Assembly (NCBI RefSeq): GCF_002387895.1 | Contig: NZ_DGLI01000048.1 | Span: 24,116 to 88,115, forward strand | DNA length: 64,000 nt | Direction: 5' to 3' | Source: Clostridium sp. UBA4548 | GTDB lineage: Bacteria > Bacillota > Clostridia > Clostridiales > Clostridiaceae | Part shown: positions 24,212 through 33,688 of the stretch, piece after piece | How the letters are laid out: the number at the start of each line of letters is the position of its first letter | Position numbering within the stretch: position 1 is the stretch's first letter | Made by a program: the position numbers and the translations under genes | Notes under the pieces: generated by a model | Databases searched by the model: none | What the model was told of the DNA's origin: nothing | The model's input: the letters and a program-made list of their open reading frames with translations, nothing else

Positions 24212-26230
24212 ATGAAAAAAGTATTAAGTTTAGTAATGGTAACAGCGCTTTCAATGAGTTCAGTTGCTTCTGCTGCATCATTAAACAATGAATCAAATGC
24301 ACAAGGGTTAAGTCCTAAGAAAATGGAAACAATCGAAAAATTTAGAGAAAAATCAGAGAAGAAAGGGGACAAGTTTGAGGTAAAATGGGATAGCAAAAAG
24401 AATGTTCCAAACTTTATTACAGGAACTCTTTCTGAAAAAGGTGTAGATGATTCAAAAGATGCGGCAGCATTTATGAGCAAGAATAAAGATATGTTTGAGG
24501 TAAGTGTTGGAGAATTTGTGAATGAATCAGTTGAGGTTGATAGCCTAAACAAAAAACATTACAAAAATAAATTGGTTGTAGATGGTATTCCAGTATACGG
24601 AACAGAAGTTATAGTTCACACTAATGAAGATGGAACTGTATACGCTGTTAATGGTAATGTAGAAAGCAATGTAAGCGATAAGGCTTGGAAGAAAGAATTT
24701 AAACTTTCAAGTGAAAATGCTATTAAAAATGTATTAAAGGAATTAAATATTAAGGAAAATGAGATTAAATACTCTGCAGATCCTAAGGCTGAGCAATATA
24801 TATATAATGATAATGGTAATTGGATACCTGTTTATTATGTGACAACTCAATTTATGGCACCTTACTATGGAAATGTAAAAAGTATTGTAAATGCAAACAC
24901 TGGAGATGTAGTAAAGACCAGAAATGAAATAAAGAAGGTTGCAAGTACTGGTACTGGAACAGGTCTTTTAGCAACAAGAAATTTAAACCTTGACTTAGTA
25001 AGTGGAAGATACTATATGAGAGACTTAACTAAGGCGGCGAGAATCGAAACTTATGATGCTAATAGAACAGCTAGATTCCCAGGAACAATAGTTAGTGACG
25101 TGGATAATGTTTTTAACGCATCTACTCAATTAGACGCAGTAGATGTACATGCTAACATGGCTGTAACCTACGATTTCTTTAAAAATAAGTTTAATAGAAA
25201 TAGCTTTGATAACCAAGGAGCAACTATTATAGCAACAGTAAACGGTAGAGATCCACAATATCCAAATGAACCAATGGATAATGCATTCTGGAATGGAACA
25301 CAAATGGTATTTGGAGATTGTAGTGGTACAACCTTTGCTCATATTGGATCTTCTCTTGATGTTGTAGGACATGAATTCACTCATGCTGTTACAGAAAGAA
25401 CAGCTGGATTAGAATATGAAAATCAATCTGGTGCTTTAAATGAATCTTTCTCAGATGTTTTTGGTTATTTAATTGAAGGACAAACTAGTGATTGGTTAAT
25501 GGGGGAGGATTGCTACACACCAAATACACCAGGAGATGCTCTAAGAAGTTTATCTAACCCTACTTTATATAATCAACCAGCTCATATGAATCAGTATCAA
25601 AATCTTCCAAATACATCAAGTGGAGATTGGGGTGGAGTTCATATAAACAGTGGGATTCCAAATAAAGCATTCTATCTTGCAGCAACATCAATTAATGATA
25701 ATAATAAAATGTCACAAATATATTACAGAGCATTAACTTCATATTTAACTCAATACTCTCAATTTACAGATGCCAAAAATGCTTTAGTACAAGCTGCTAA
25801 GGATTTATATCCAGCAGATACAACTGTTGCAACAAAAATTAGCGATGCTTTCACTAACGTAGGTATTGGCTCAACTACACCATCAGGAGATACTTACGAG
25901 CCAAATAATACAATGAGTGCAGCAGCAGCTTTAACAAGTGGAACAACTTATAGTTCATATATTTATTCTTCAACAGATGTAGATTACTATTATCTTAATT
26001 CTTATGCTGGAAGGACTATAACTATAAATTTAACAAATCTTCCAAAGGATTATGACTTATATTTAGTAAATTCAGCAGGAACAGTAGTTGCTAGATCAGA
26101 AAACGGAAGCACAACTAGCGAAAGTATATCTTACACAGTTCCTACAACAGGAAAATACTATGTAAAGATTTCAGGTTATAATGGAGTGTATAGCACAACT
26201 ACACCTTATAGCTTAAAGGCTACATTCTAG
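24212..26230 (+). CDS. npr: Secreted neutral protease, M4 (thermolysin) family with PPC domain
   Basis: A 672-residue preproenzyme from ATG 24212 (GGGGG SD at 24199-24203; the ORF opens at TTG 24089, but the signal peptide begins here). Signal peptide MKKVLSLVMVTALSMSSVASA, then an FTP/PepSY propeptide to about residue 250. The zinc metalloprotease carries HEFTH (387-391), the third ligand Glu in NESFSD (about 411) and the transition-state His in GGVHINSG (about 477). Residues about 560-672 form a C-terminal pre-peptidase (PPC) domain (DTYEPNN...DVDYYYL...GKYYVKI). It degrades extracellular protein. The gene stands behind an RRNPP regulator and its peptide, which are likely to control it. Confidence 0.95.
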   Translation: MKKVLSLVMVTALSMSSVASAASLNNESNAQGLSPKKMETIEKFREKSEKKGDKFEVKWDSKKNVPNFITGTLSEKGVDDSKDAAAFMSKNKDMFEVSVGEFVNESVEVDSLNKKHYKNKLVVDGIPVYGTEVIVHTNEDGTVYAVNGNVESNVSDKAWKKEFKLSSENAIKNVLKELNIKENEIKYSADPKAEQYIYNDNGNWIPVYYVTTQFMAPYYGNVKSIVNANTGDVVKTRNEIKKVASTGTGTGLLATRNLNLDLVSGRYYMRDLTKAARIETYDANRTARFPGTIVSDVDNVFNASTQLDAVDVHANMAVTYDFFKNKFNRNSFDNQGATIIATVNGRDPQYPNEPMDNAFWNGTQMVFGDCSGTTFAHIGSSLDVVGHEFTHAVTERTAGLEYENQSGALNESFSDVFGYLIEGQTSDWLMGEDCYTPNTPGDALRSLSNPTLYNQPAHMNQYQNLPNTSSGDWGGVHINSGIPNKAFYLAATSINDNNKMSQIYYRALTSYLTQYSQFTDAKNALVQAAKDLYPADTTVATKISDAFTNVGIGSTTPSGDTYEPNNTMSAAAALTSGTTYSSYIYSSTDVDYYYLNSYAGRTITINLTNLPKDYDLYLVNSAGTVVARSENGSTTSESISYTVPTTGKYYVKISGYNGVYSTTTPYSLKATF

Positions 26231-26247
26231 TTTAAGTAGCAAACTAT

Positions 26248-26342
26248 AGGGAACTAAAGTTGAGACAAGCTTATACAGGAGCTTGCTTTAGTTCCCAGAA
26301 GGCCTTCAAGGTGAATAAAAATAAAATTTCAGCTTGAAAGCC
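26248..26342 (-). repeat. Dispersed hairpin repeat R2, copy 1 (inverted)
   Basis: Read on the minus strand it is GGCTTTCAAG..GAAATTTTATT...CCTT, then GGGAACTAAAGC...CTTTAGTTCCC, the same order as copies at 55504-55598 and 61729-61844. Stem GGGAACTAAAG/CTTTAGTTCCC is perfect. It sits directly after the protease gene and could act in 3' end formation, though there is no T-tract. Confidence 0.65.
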
Positions 26343-26402
26343 TAACCCATGCCTCTAACTTAAGTAAAGCTTTCACAAAATCCCTTATAATATCTTACCC
26401 AT

Positions 26403-26447
26403 GGCCACATGAGAACAGTAGTAATACAACTCATGTGGTTATTTTTA
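26403..26447 (+). terminator. Terminator downstream of the protease
   Basis: CCACATGAG (26405-26413) and CTCATGTGG (26430-26438) form the stem, followed by TTATTTTTATT. The interval from here to 26649 shows nothing further. Confidence 0.75.
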
Positions 26448-26649
26448 TTGTAAGTAAAGTAATCCCTATTATATACATTTTATTAGAGTTAATGGTACAA
26501 TTGTAATATTAATACATTATATACTAATTATTCTTGTAAGAATTAGCAAGGATAATATAAAGTACGAGTAATTAATAAAAATATTTGATAATCAAGAAGG
26601 CTTAATGAATAGATAATGTGTATGCTCAAAGCTTTAAGGGGGAATAAAA

Positions 26650-27585
26650 ATGGTAATTGATGAGATAACACAAGACAGGGAAGGCAAATACATAAAGAGA
26701 TTTTTAATAGGACAATTTGAGACTTTTGACATAGATAAGCAAAACAGAGATTTTAGAGAATACTTTTTTGGTGTTGAGGCTACTCAAATGGAGTCCAAGG
26801 AGGAACTCAAGATACTTAGGCAGAACCTTAGGGACAGAAGGTTACAAATGGGAATTCATTTTCCACTATTAAAAAATCAGTGGAGAGCAAGAGATCCACA
26901 GTATCTTTCTAAAGATACTAGAACTTATGAAGAATCAATAAAGTATATGGAGGAAGATTTTAAAAGGTCACAGGAATTTAATCCAGATTATATTTTACTT
27001 CATTATCCAAAGCCAGTTATTTTAGACGATGAAGTAGATTGGTCATACTGGAGGTTTTATGATAAAACTGAGTATTACTATGAATCTGAAATATCTTATG
27101 AGTTTTTTGAAGAAAGAAGCAGAAATTTTTTTAAGATCTTATGTGACCAAGGAAGAAAATATAACTTTACTCCAGTTTTAGAGTTAGACGGATTAAATAA
27201 ATTTATATATGGAACTAAACTTTTAGAAGAGCTATTAGAGGAATATCCTAGCATAAAACTATGTCTGGATTTTGGAAGAATACATATACAGGATTGCATA
27301 GACAAAAACTTTAAGGCCTTAGAAATAATCAAAAGGTTTGGAAAGTATACTCATTTAGTTCATCTTTGGAATGCTAAGGTTGATTCAAATGGTCACTATC
27401 CAGCATTGCCTTCACTTAAGGTGGGAGAAGGCTGGGGGGATATGGCTGTATATTTTAATACTTTAAATAGTGTGAACAATAGCTATAAAGTTTTGTTTGA
27501 ACATAAATCAAATCTAATAAATGATGAAGAATTGGAAGAATGCTATAGATGGGTCAATGAACTTGTAAGTGAAGTAAAAAAATAG
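26650..27585 (+). CDS. AP-endonuclease-2-like TIM-barrel protein
   Basis: A 311-residue protein related to the sugar phosphate isomerase/epimerase and endonuclease IV barrel. Barrel strands carry the metal-ligand pattern GIHFPLL, ILLHYPKP, VLELDGL, CLDFGRIHI, LVHLWNAK and LFEHKS. The substrate is unknown; families of this kind act on sugars, inositols or DNA. SD GGGGG before ATG 26650. A distant paralogue follows 135 nt downstream and a third lies at 38317. Confidence 0.7.
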   Translation: MVIDEITQDREGKYIKRFLIGQFETFDIDKQNRDFREYFFGVEATQMESKEELKILRQNLRDRRLQMGIHFPLLKNQWRARDPQYLSKDTRTYEESIKYMEEDFKRSQEFNPDYILLHYPKPVILDDEVDWSYWRFYDKTEYYYESEISYEFFEERSRNFFKILCDQGRKYNFTPVLELDGLNKFIYGTKLLEELLEEYPSIKLCLDFGRIHIQDCIDKNFKALEIIKRFGKYTHLVHLWNAKVDSNGHYPALPSLKVGEGWGDMAVYFNTLNSVNNSYKVLFEHKSNLINDEELEECYRWVNELVSEVKK

Positions 27586-27720
27586 GAAATTTATGGTAAA
27601 TGTAATTTATAAAATAAATATAAAAATTAAGGATATAAAAGTTTAGACTATTAACAGAAATATGGTACAACAAAGCAATGGGATTGTACCGCTCTTTAAT
27701 AGGAGTAGGAGTATAAAATC

Positions 27721-28575
27721 ATGGGAAACAGATTAGGAATGTCGGGAAGTATAATTTATTCAAACCCAGAGCTATATTCGGAATTGTTTATGAAAGGGAT
27801 TAAGCATATAGAGATTGGGGAATTTTCTGAGGAAGAGGATTTTAATAAGTTTTTGGAAGTTTGCAGGGAAAAGGGTTGCACCTTTGGGATTCACTCCCCA
27901 TTGTTACGAAGTGGAAGCAAATATGATTTAATTGAAAAGTTAAAGTATGAACCAAGTGAAGCTTGGGACATGCTTGAAGCTGAAGCAGAAAAATTATCAG
28001 CCTTAGGAACACAATATATTTTGGTTCATTTTCCTTACTTTAAGGGAGAAGTGGAAGTTAATACAGATGAGTTAATAGAAAAAGGGCTAAAAAAATTAAA
28101 GTGCATTCAGGAGAAGTATGGAATTAAGATAGTCTGTGAGCCTAAGTTAGGACTGAATCGCTGTAGTGAAGGAATAAACTATCTTCAAGAATTTCCTATA
28201 AACATATGGAGAAAGTATGATATACAATTATGCATAGATATTGGTGATTACATAATAGCTACAAGTGAAGAGCTGTTAAATTATTTAAAAAAGTGGAAGG
28301 AATTTATAGCAGAAGTTCATTTACATAATATACATTACGAAGAATGGGAATATATTTGGACACCGGTTCATCCATCACAGGAGCAAGATGAAAAATTTCA
28401 TAAGGTTGAAGAGATAATTAAGTTTTTAGCTGGAGGTAAAGATGTAACCTTTGTTTTTGAGCATACTCCAGAAACTAATCCTAGCAGGGAATATGTTCAA
28501 GAGGGCATTGAATGGGTAAGTAAAATTATTAATGGTGATAAATGTGATTTGGGGGGAAGTTGTAATGGGATTTAA
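27721..28575 (+). CDS. AP-endonuclease-2-like TIM-barrel protein
   Basis: A 284-residue barrel with the same strand motifs as its neighbour: GIHSPLL, ILVHFPY, IVCEPKLG, CIDIGDYI, EVHLHNIH and FVFEHTPE. A metal-dependent isomerase, epimerase or endonuclease-like activity is plausible, but no substrate can be named. SD AGGAG at 27702-27706. Its end overlaps the following NUDIX gene by 11 nt, pointing to coupled translation. Confidence 0.72.
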   Translation: MGNRLGMSGSIIYSNPELYSELFMKGIKHIEIGEFSEEEDFNKFLEVCREKGCTFGIHSPLLRSGSKYDLIEKLKYEPSEAWDMLEAEAEKLSALGTQYILVHFPYFKGEVEVNTDELIEKGLKKLKCIQEKYGIKIVCEPKLGLNRCSEGINYLQEFPINIWRKYDIQLCIDIGDYIIATSEELLNYLKKWKEFIAEVHLHNIHYEEWEYIWTPVHPSQEQDEKFHKVEEIIKFLAGGKDVTFVFEHTPETNPSREYVQEGIEWVSKIINGDKCDLGGSCNGI

Positions 28576-28969
28576 TGATTTTTATAGATTTAGTGTACAT
28601 GCTGTAATTACAAATAGTGAAGGGAAAGTTCTGCTGCTAAAGCAAACTTATAGTGATAAGCGATGGGGACTTCCAGGAGGTGGCATTGAGCCAGGGGAGA
28701 CAATACATGAAGCTATTAAACGTGAGTGCAGGGAAGAATTAGGGATAGATATAATAGTAAAAGCTTTTACAGGCTTATATTATCATAAAAGCTTTAATTC
28801 TCAGGTTGGTATTTTTAAGTGTGAATTACCAGAAGAAGCAATCATAAGATTAAGTAGTGAGCATTCAGAATATAAATGGGAAGACATACAAGAGCTTAGT
28901 GAAGTTCAAAGGTTGAGAGTTGAAGATTCCATAAATTTTGCTGGTAATGTTGTTAGTAGAGCTTTTTAA
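28565..28969 (+). CDS. NUDIX hydrolase
   Basis: A 134-residue protein from ATG 28565 (GGGGGGAAG SD; earlier in-frame starts lie inside the previous gene). The NUDIX box GGGIEPGETIHEAIKRECREELGI is complete, with the REcrEE metal ligands. It hydrolyses a nucleoside diphosphate-linked substrate, possibly MutT-like housecleaning. One of three NUDIX genes in the window (also 33738 and 35747), all adjacent to small single-domain enzymes. Confidence 0.88.
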   Translation: MGFNDFYRFSVHAVITNSEGKVLLLKQTYSDKRWGLPGGGIEPGETIHEAIKRECREELGIDIIVKAFTGLYYHKSFNSQVGIFKCELPEEAIIRLSSEHSEYKWEDIQELSEVQRLRVEDSINFAGNVVSRAF

Positions 28970-29135
28970 AATATGTGTAAAGGCGAGTAATGTTAAGATC
29001 AAGTTTATTATTAACATGGCTTGTCCTCATTTATTTAAGACTTTGGGGATAAATTTAGAGATTTTTCACTATAGAGGGAATCAGTAAGAAGTTATATAAA
29101 GAGTTATTCTTGAAGGGGTTAAAGGGAGAGATTTT

Positions 29136-30179
29136 ATGAGTATTAGATTAGAGCAAATTAAAAAAGAAGTTACCATGTTTTTGACAATTACTTTTGTAAT
29201 AACATCTTTAATGGGAATAGTCATGTTTTCTATACTAAAGAGTAACAGTGGTATTAAAGCTGACACTTTTGGATTATTACAGATGTTGTACCCAGCTTTA
29301 GCAGCTATAATAGTGCAGCTTCGTTATAATAAGGAAAATGTATCTAGGGGGTTAATGAGATTTTTCAAAATTTATATTGTCACTTTTGTCTTGGCTATGG
29401 GAATTTTTATAGTTGGAGTATTTGTTTTTCCCACGAAGGTAGATGTTGTATTAAATGGATTAATAGTTGTAGCTAGCTTAATCACCTTTATTATGATTTG
29501 CAGTGGAAATCCTGCTGCATATGAGAAAATAAATATGGTGCTTACAAAGAATTTTAAGAAGGTGGTCATGTTAGGTTTATTATTTTTAATTCTTAAAATA
29601 ATAACTATTATGTTTAGTGTAGTTATTTATGGTGGGTTAGGAGAAACATTCAAAGAACTTGTTCCTAAAATTATATTATCCATAGTTAATATACCTTTTG
29701 GGATTGCTTTATCTTACATAATATTCTTCGGTGAAGAACTGGGGTGGAGAGAATATTTACAAGTTAGACTTCAAATTCTTTTCGGCAAGAAAAAAGGGGT
29801 TATTATATTAGGTTTTATATGGGGGATATGGCATTTACCTCTTTGTTTTATGTTATATAGTCCAGAAACACCTATATTTTGTGTAATAAGTCATGTGTTT
29901 TACTGTATGTTTGCTGGTATATTCCTAGGATATGTATATATGAAAACTGAAAATCTTTGGTCAGTAATAATTATACACTTAATTAACAATACTTTAGCAG
30001 TTAGTTTTAATAACGGTGAGTATACCCAAGTTATTTCTCCAACAGACTTAGTTGCTGGAATAGTAATAAGTGCTATTGTATTCTTACCCTTTATCTTTAC
30101 TAAAGAATACAGAGGAGAAATTCACGAGGGTAAAATAGGAAATTCAGCAAAGCTTTATAAAGAATACAATAATTTATAA
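29136..30179 (+). CDS. CPBP-family intramembrane metalloprotease
   Basis: A 347-residue polytopic protein of the CAAX-processing/bacteriocin-processing (Abi) family. The conserved motifs are all there: GEELGWREYLQ (EExxxR), WGIWHLPL and HLINNTLA in the later membrane segments. Roles of relatives include bacteriocin self-immunity and protein processing. SD AGGGAGAG. An M50-like peptidase gene follows 36 nt downstream in the same direction. Confidence 0.85.
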   Translation: MSIRLEQIKKEVTMFLTITFVITSLMGIVMFSILKSNSGIKADTFGLLQMLYPALAAIIVQLRYNKENVSRGLMRFFKIYIVTFVLAMGIFIVGVFVFPTKVDVVLNGLIVVASLITFIMICSGNPAAYEKINMVLTKNFKKVVMLGLLFLILKIITIMFSVVIYGGLGETFKELVPKIILSIVNIPFGIALSYIIFFGEELGWREYLQVRLQILFGKKKGVIILGFIWGIWHLPLCFMLYSPETPIFCVISHVFYCMFAGIFLGYVYMKTENLWSVIIIHLINNTLAVSFNNGEYTQVISPTDLVAGIVISAIVFLPFIFTKEYRGEIHEGKIGNSAKLYKEYNNL

Positions 30180-30215
30180 GAAAACTTAAGTAATTAAAAT
30201 AGAGAGGAAATTAAT

Positions 30216-30719
30216 ATGGGGATTATTCAAATGGTTGCCAATATATGTGCATTTGTAATAGTATTTCAGCTAACCACAATTATTCATGAGTTAGGACATG
30301 CTATACCTGCAAGAATTTTTAGCAAGGATAAGGTTACAATTTATCTTGGGGTAGGGGATAGTAAAAGAAATTTGAAAATTGGGGGCCTTCAAGTGGTGAT
30401 TAGAGGTTTTGATTCTTTCACTGGATTTGCTCTTTGGAATGGAGATAAACTAACAAGGTTAGGAAAGCTTGTATCAACTATAGGTGGACCACTGATATCT
30501 TTAATGGTAGGAATTGGTTCACTTCTAATAGCTAGAAATATAGCAAATAATGCTTTAAATAATCTATTTACCTTTATAGCTTATTACAACTTGTTTCAAT
30601 TTATTGTTACTGCAATCCCAGTTAAGTATCCAAGTTGGTGGGGTGCATATGGTGGAACTACAAGTGATGGGTATAAGGCCTTAGCAATTTTGAAAGAAAA
30701 AGCTCAACCAATTAATTAA
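30216..30719 (+). CDS. M50-like site-2 membrane metallopeptidase
   Basis: A 167-residue membrane protein. The zinc motif HELGH is in the first hydrophobic segment (TTIIHELGHAIPARIF), and the second metal site is probably the Asp of TTSDGYKAL near the C-terminus. This is a compact relative of SpoIVFB/S2P-type intramembrane proteases. The substrate is unknown. It follows a CPBP protease gene and precedes a histidine phosphatase by 16 nt, so these may be cotranscribed. Confidence 0.75.
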   Translation: MGIIQMVANICAFVIVFQLTTIIHELGHAIPARIFSKDKVTIYLGVGDSKRNLKIGGLQVVIRGFDSFTGFALWNGDKLTRLGKLVSTIGGPLISLMVGIGSLLIARNIANNALNNLFTFIAYYNLFQFIVTAIPVKYPSWWGAYGGTTSDGYKALAILKEKAQPIN

Positions 30720-30735
30720 GATAGTAGGTGATATA

Positions 30736-31296
30736 ATGATTACTAATATTTATTTGGTTCGCCATGCTCATTCAACCTATACCCCAGAGGAGTTAAGTAG
30801 ACCACTATCTAGCAAAGGGGCTGAAGCGGCTGAAAAAGTAACGGCTTTACTATTAGAGAAAAATATTAATCATATTATAGCTAGTCCTTACAAAAGAGCA
30901 ATACAGACTGTAGAGGGGTTAGCACAAACTTTAAACTTAGATATTCAAATAGAGGAAGCCATTAGAGAAAGAAAATTATCAGAAGAACCAGTGGAGGATT
31001 TTGAGAATTCTATAATGAGAGTTTGGAAGGATTTCACCTTTAATTTTCAAGGTGGGGAGTCTGGTTTAGAAGCTCAATCAAGAGGAGTTAAAGCTATTTT
31101 AAGGATTATAAGTGAATATCGTGGACAAAATATTGCAGTTGGAACCCATGGAAATATAATGGTTTTGATAATGAACTATTTTAATAAAAGCTATGGTTAC
31201 GATTTTTGGACTACCCTTAAGATGCCTGACATCTATAAACTTAGCTTTGATGGAGAAAAGTTAATGGAAGTCCAAAGAATTTGGAAAGAAGATTAA
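30736..31296 (+). CDS. Histidine phosphatase-family protein
   Basis: A 186-residue phosphoglycerate-mutase-like phosphatase. The catalytic histidine lies in YLVRHAHST, the second in AVGTHGNIM, with SPYKRAIQT between. The substrate is unknown. SD AGGTGAT. It runs into the TmrB-like gene with a 20-nt gap. A paralogue lies at 37719. Confidence 0.85.
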   Translation: MITNIYLVRHAHSTYTPEELSRPLSSKGAEAAEKVTALLLEKNINHIIASPYKRAIQTVEGLAQTLNLDIQIEEAIRERKLSEEPVEDFENSIMRVWKDFTFNFQGGESGLEAQSRGVKAILRIISEYRGQNIAVGTHGNIMVLIMNYFNKSYGYDFWTTLKMPDIYKLSFDGEKLMEVQRIWKED

Positions 31297-31316
31297 TAGT
31301 AAAAAGGAGAAATAAA

Positions 31317-31907
31317 ATGATAGTTTGGATAAATGGGGCTTTTGGATCAGGAAAAACTCAAACTGCTTTTGAACTTCATAGAAGAATTCCTAATTCTTAT
31401 GTGTATGATCCAGAGAATGTGGGTTTCTTTATTAGAAAAAATATTCCTAAAGGACTAGAAAAAGGTGATTTTCAAGACTTTGAAATGTGGAGAACATTTA
31501 ATTTTTCTATGCTGAAATATATTAATGATAACTACAAAGGAGTAGTAATTGTGCCCATGACAGTAGTAAATCCAGAGTATTTTAAAGATATTGCAGAGAA
31601 GTTAAGAGCAGAGGATATTGAAGTAAAGCATTTTGTTTTATGGGCTTCAAAGGAAACCTTACTTAAAAGGTTAAGAAGTAGGGCAGAGGGGAAGGATTCT
31701 TGGGCAGCAAAGCAAATAGACAGATGTATGGAGGGACTTTCAAAGGATATATTTAAGGAGCACATTCATACAGATAACTTATCTATTGAGGAAGTAGTGG
31801 AGATAATAGCCTCTTCATCAAATATAAAATTACTTCCAGACAATAGAGGAAAATTTGCAAAAGCATGCCAACGTGCTATGGTAAAATTGAAACATATAAG
31901 AGGTTAG
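31317..31907 (+). CDS. TmrB-like P-loop ATPase (tunicamycin-resistance family)
   Basis: A 196-residue protein from ATG 31317 (AAGGAG SD). Walker A GAFGSGKT opens the protein (MIVWINGAFGSGKTQTAFEL), followed by the family-typical NSYVYDPENVGFFIRKN. TmrB of Bacillus binds tunicamycin and gives resistance; relatives in clostridia are unstudied. The name is by family resemblance, and resistance is not proven. Confidence 0.8.
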   Translation: MIVWINGAFGSGKTQTAFELHRRIPNSYVYDPENVGFFIRKNIPKGLEKGDFQDFEMWRTFNFSMLKYINDNYKGVVIVPMTVVNPEYFKDIAEKLRAEDIEVKHFVLWASKETLLKRLRSRAEGKDSWAAKQIDRCMEGLSKDIFKEHIHTDNLSIEEVVEIIASSSNIKLLPDNRGKFAKACQRAMVKLKHIRG

Positions 31908-31942
31908 ATGCAGGACTAACATAGTAAACTAATATGATTAAA

Positions 31943-31992
31943 TACCCCTGTAGAATGTATAAAATTGATACATCCTACAGGGGCATTTTAAC
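31943..31992 (+). terminator. Terminator after the TmrB-like gene
   Basis: CCCCTGTAG-A-ATGTAT pairs with ATACAT-C-CTACAGGGG, a stem of about 15 bp, followed by CATTTTAAC. The T-tract is short. The rest up to 32215 shows no further feature. Confidence 0.7.
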
Positions 31993-32215
31993 TTTCTATA
32001 TTAAACTGTTTTAGATTTTCAAGGCAAAATCTTTTGCTGTCATTTTTAGAACCATTAAGGGGATCGAGGTGAATTCGAATATAAGCTAAGTATGACGTTG
32101 AATCCTTGTAAAAAAGTATTATTAAAAATACAATATGGTATATTGTTACAGTAACTTTATGGTAAAATAGAATATAAAAGTATATTACAATGAGATTAAA
32201 GAGTAGGTGAGTAAA

Positions 32216-32734
32216 ATGAGATTATTCCATGTAAGTGAAGAGGGTAATATTAAAATATTCCAGCCAAGGCTACCCTATAGAGATGATTTAGATAAGAGCA
32301 AGGGGCTTGTATGGGCAGTTAATGAAAAATGCCTACCAAATTTTTTAACTCCTAGGGATTGCCCAAGAGTTGCTTATCATTGGAGCTCCTTATCAACTAG
32401 TGAAGATAAGGACAAGTATTTCTCCTCAAAGGCTTGTAAGCATGTGGTAGCTATTGAATATAAATGGTTTGAAGTTATGAAAAATACAACCTTATACTTA
32501 TATGAATTTAGCCCTTCGAAGTTTTATCTACAAGATGAAGCTGCCGGATATTATGTAAGTGAGGAAGTAGAAGTTCCAATTAATCAGATTATTATAAAGG
32601 ATATATTTGAGGAACTATTTAAGAGAAATGTAGAACTGCGGGTGGTAGATAATTTATGGCATCTAAGCAGTGAAATTCAAAAGACTTCCTTAAATTGGTC
32701 AATGTGTAGAATGAAAAATGCTACTCCTCTATAG
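32216..32734 (+). CDS. DUF6886-type protein
   Basis: A 172-residue protein from ATG 32216 (AGGTGA SD at 32203-32208; GTG 32207 is inside the SD). The opening MRLFHVSEEGNIKIFQPR and VWAVNEKCLPNFLTPRDCPR match a conserved family of unknown function found in Bacilli and Clostridia, which resembles ADP-ribosyltransferase-like folds at the start (HVSEE...F.PR). No activity is claimed. Confidence 0.7.
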   Translation: MRLFHVSEEGNIKIFQPRLPYRDDLDKSKGLVWAVNEKCLPNFLTPRDCPRVAYHWSSLSTSEDKDKYFSSKACKHVVAIEYKWFEVMKNTTLYLYEFSPSKFYLQDEAAGYYVSEEVEVPINQIIIKDIFEELFKRNVELRVVDNLWHLSSEIQKTSLNWSMCRMKNATPL

Positions 32735-32755
32735 TATTGTAAGTGGAGTAGCATT
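32717..32755 (+). terminator. Hairpin spanning the end of the DUF6886 gene
   Basis: AATGCTACTCC (within the last codons) and GGAGTAGCATT form an 11-bp perfect stem, followed by GTAAAAAG. It overlaps the stop codon. There is no T-tract, so termination is uncertain. Confidence 0.5.
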
Positions 32756-32830
32756 GTAAAAAGTTACATATTATTTAGCTAGTTATAGAATTTCATAAAG
32801 AAGTTTTATTTCAAGCATATCAAAATTTTA

Positions 32831-32875
32831 AAAGGGAACCAAAGTAAGGCTTAGTTATAATACAAGGCTACATTT
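32831..32875 (-). repeat. R2 hairpin repeat, eroded copy 4
   Basis: GGGAACCAAAGTAAGGCTTAGTTATAATAC aligns in minus orientation with the GAACCAAAGTC..GACTTAACTTATTC arm of copy 3, then diverges. The partner arm is lost. Confidence 0.4.
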
Positions 32876-32895
32876 TATTTTCTAAATCATATAGT

Positions 32896-33591
32896 TTACT
32901 TAACAAATTTCTTTGCATCACCGTAGTTCACCTTAAAATAACCTTCGGGCAATTCACCTCTTAAACTAGTGTAAAGTTCATCGTTAAAGTATATAGCTAC
33001 TTTATCAACTCCTAAGTTATAACCATAGGTGGAGAGTAGCATAGTAAGAAGTCCACTTTCTGTAGCATTTCCTAAAGTCATGTGGTTAACATAAGAATCT
33101 GAAAATACTACTGTAAGAAGTTTTTTATCTCTATCAACCTTTGCAGATTTAATTTGAACTTTATTTGTTAGAGTTAAAAAGTCCTTATTGTAATTTTGGT
33201 TTTGTAGTTCTTTGGTTAAAGCTTTAATTATGGCATTGTCTTCTACAGGAATAGTTGTATCTACATAATACATTGCAAGTTCACTGGTGTTAAAGAAATA
33301 TAATCTGCAATTAGTATCTTTTATTGAAGGTTTATTTTCATTAGGAGTTACACTGCCTGGCTTTGGGTAATTTGGCTTTTCAGTAGTTGGTTTTTCTTGC
33401 TGATTATTGCTAGGAGTATTAGAGTTTGAATTATTGTTAGTTGAGTTATTAGTACCCTGATTGTTAGAGTTTTCGTTATTAAGATTTATATTGTTGTTAT
33501 TTTCATTTTTTATCTGTGTATTACTTTTGCAACCACTTACAAGAAAAGTGAAAAATAATAGTACAGTTATAAGAATAAAATATTTTTTCAA
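32896..33591 (-). CDS. GerMN-domain lipoprotein
   Basis: A 231-residue lipoprotein with lipobox LVSGC (Cys21). It has a long low-complexity linker rich in Asn, Ser and Thr (about residues 25-90), then a GerMN domain (LYFFNTSELAMYYVDTTIP...IKSAKVDRDKKLLTVVFS...LSTYGYNLGVDKVAIYFNDE). GerM-type proteins act in spore formation or germination, anchored at the outer face of a membrane. The transcription direction is opposite to its neighbours; SD AGGAGAGG. Confidence 0.85.
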   Translation of the reverse strand: MKKYFILITVLLFFTFLVSGCKSNTQIKNENNNNINLNNENSNNQGTNNSTNNNSNSNTPSNNQQEKPTTEKPNYPKPGSVTPNENKPSIKDTNCRLYFFNTSELAMYYVDTTIPVEDNAIIKALTKELQNQNYNKDFLTLTNKVQIKSAKVDRDKKLLTVVFSDSYVNHMTLGNATESGLLTMLLSTYGYNLGVDKVAIYFNDELYTSLRGELPEGYFKVNYGDAKKFVK

Positions 33592-33688
33592 TTATAACCT
33601 CTCCTAAATTTTTAATATTTATATATTTATTATATTACAACAGGAGCTTAGGTTGACCTATTTTTATAAAGTACTTAAGGAGGGTATC

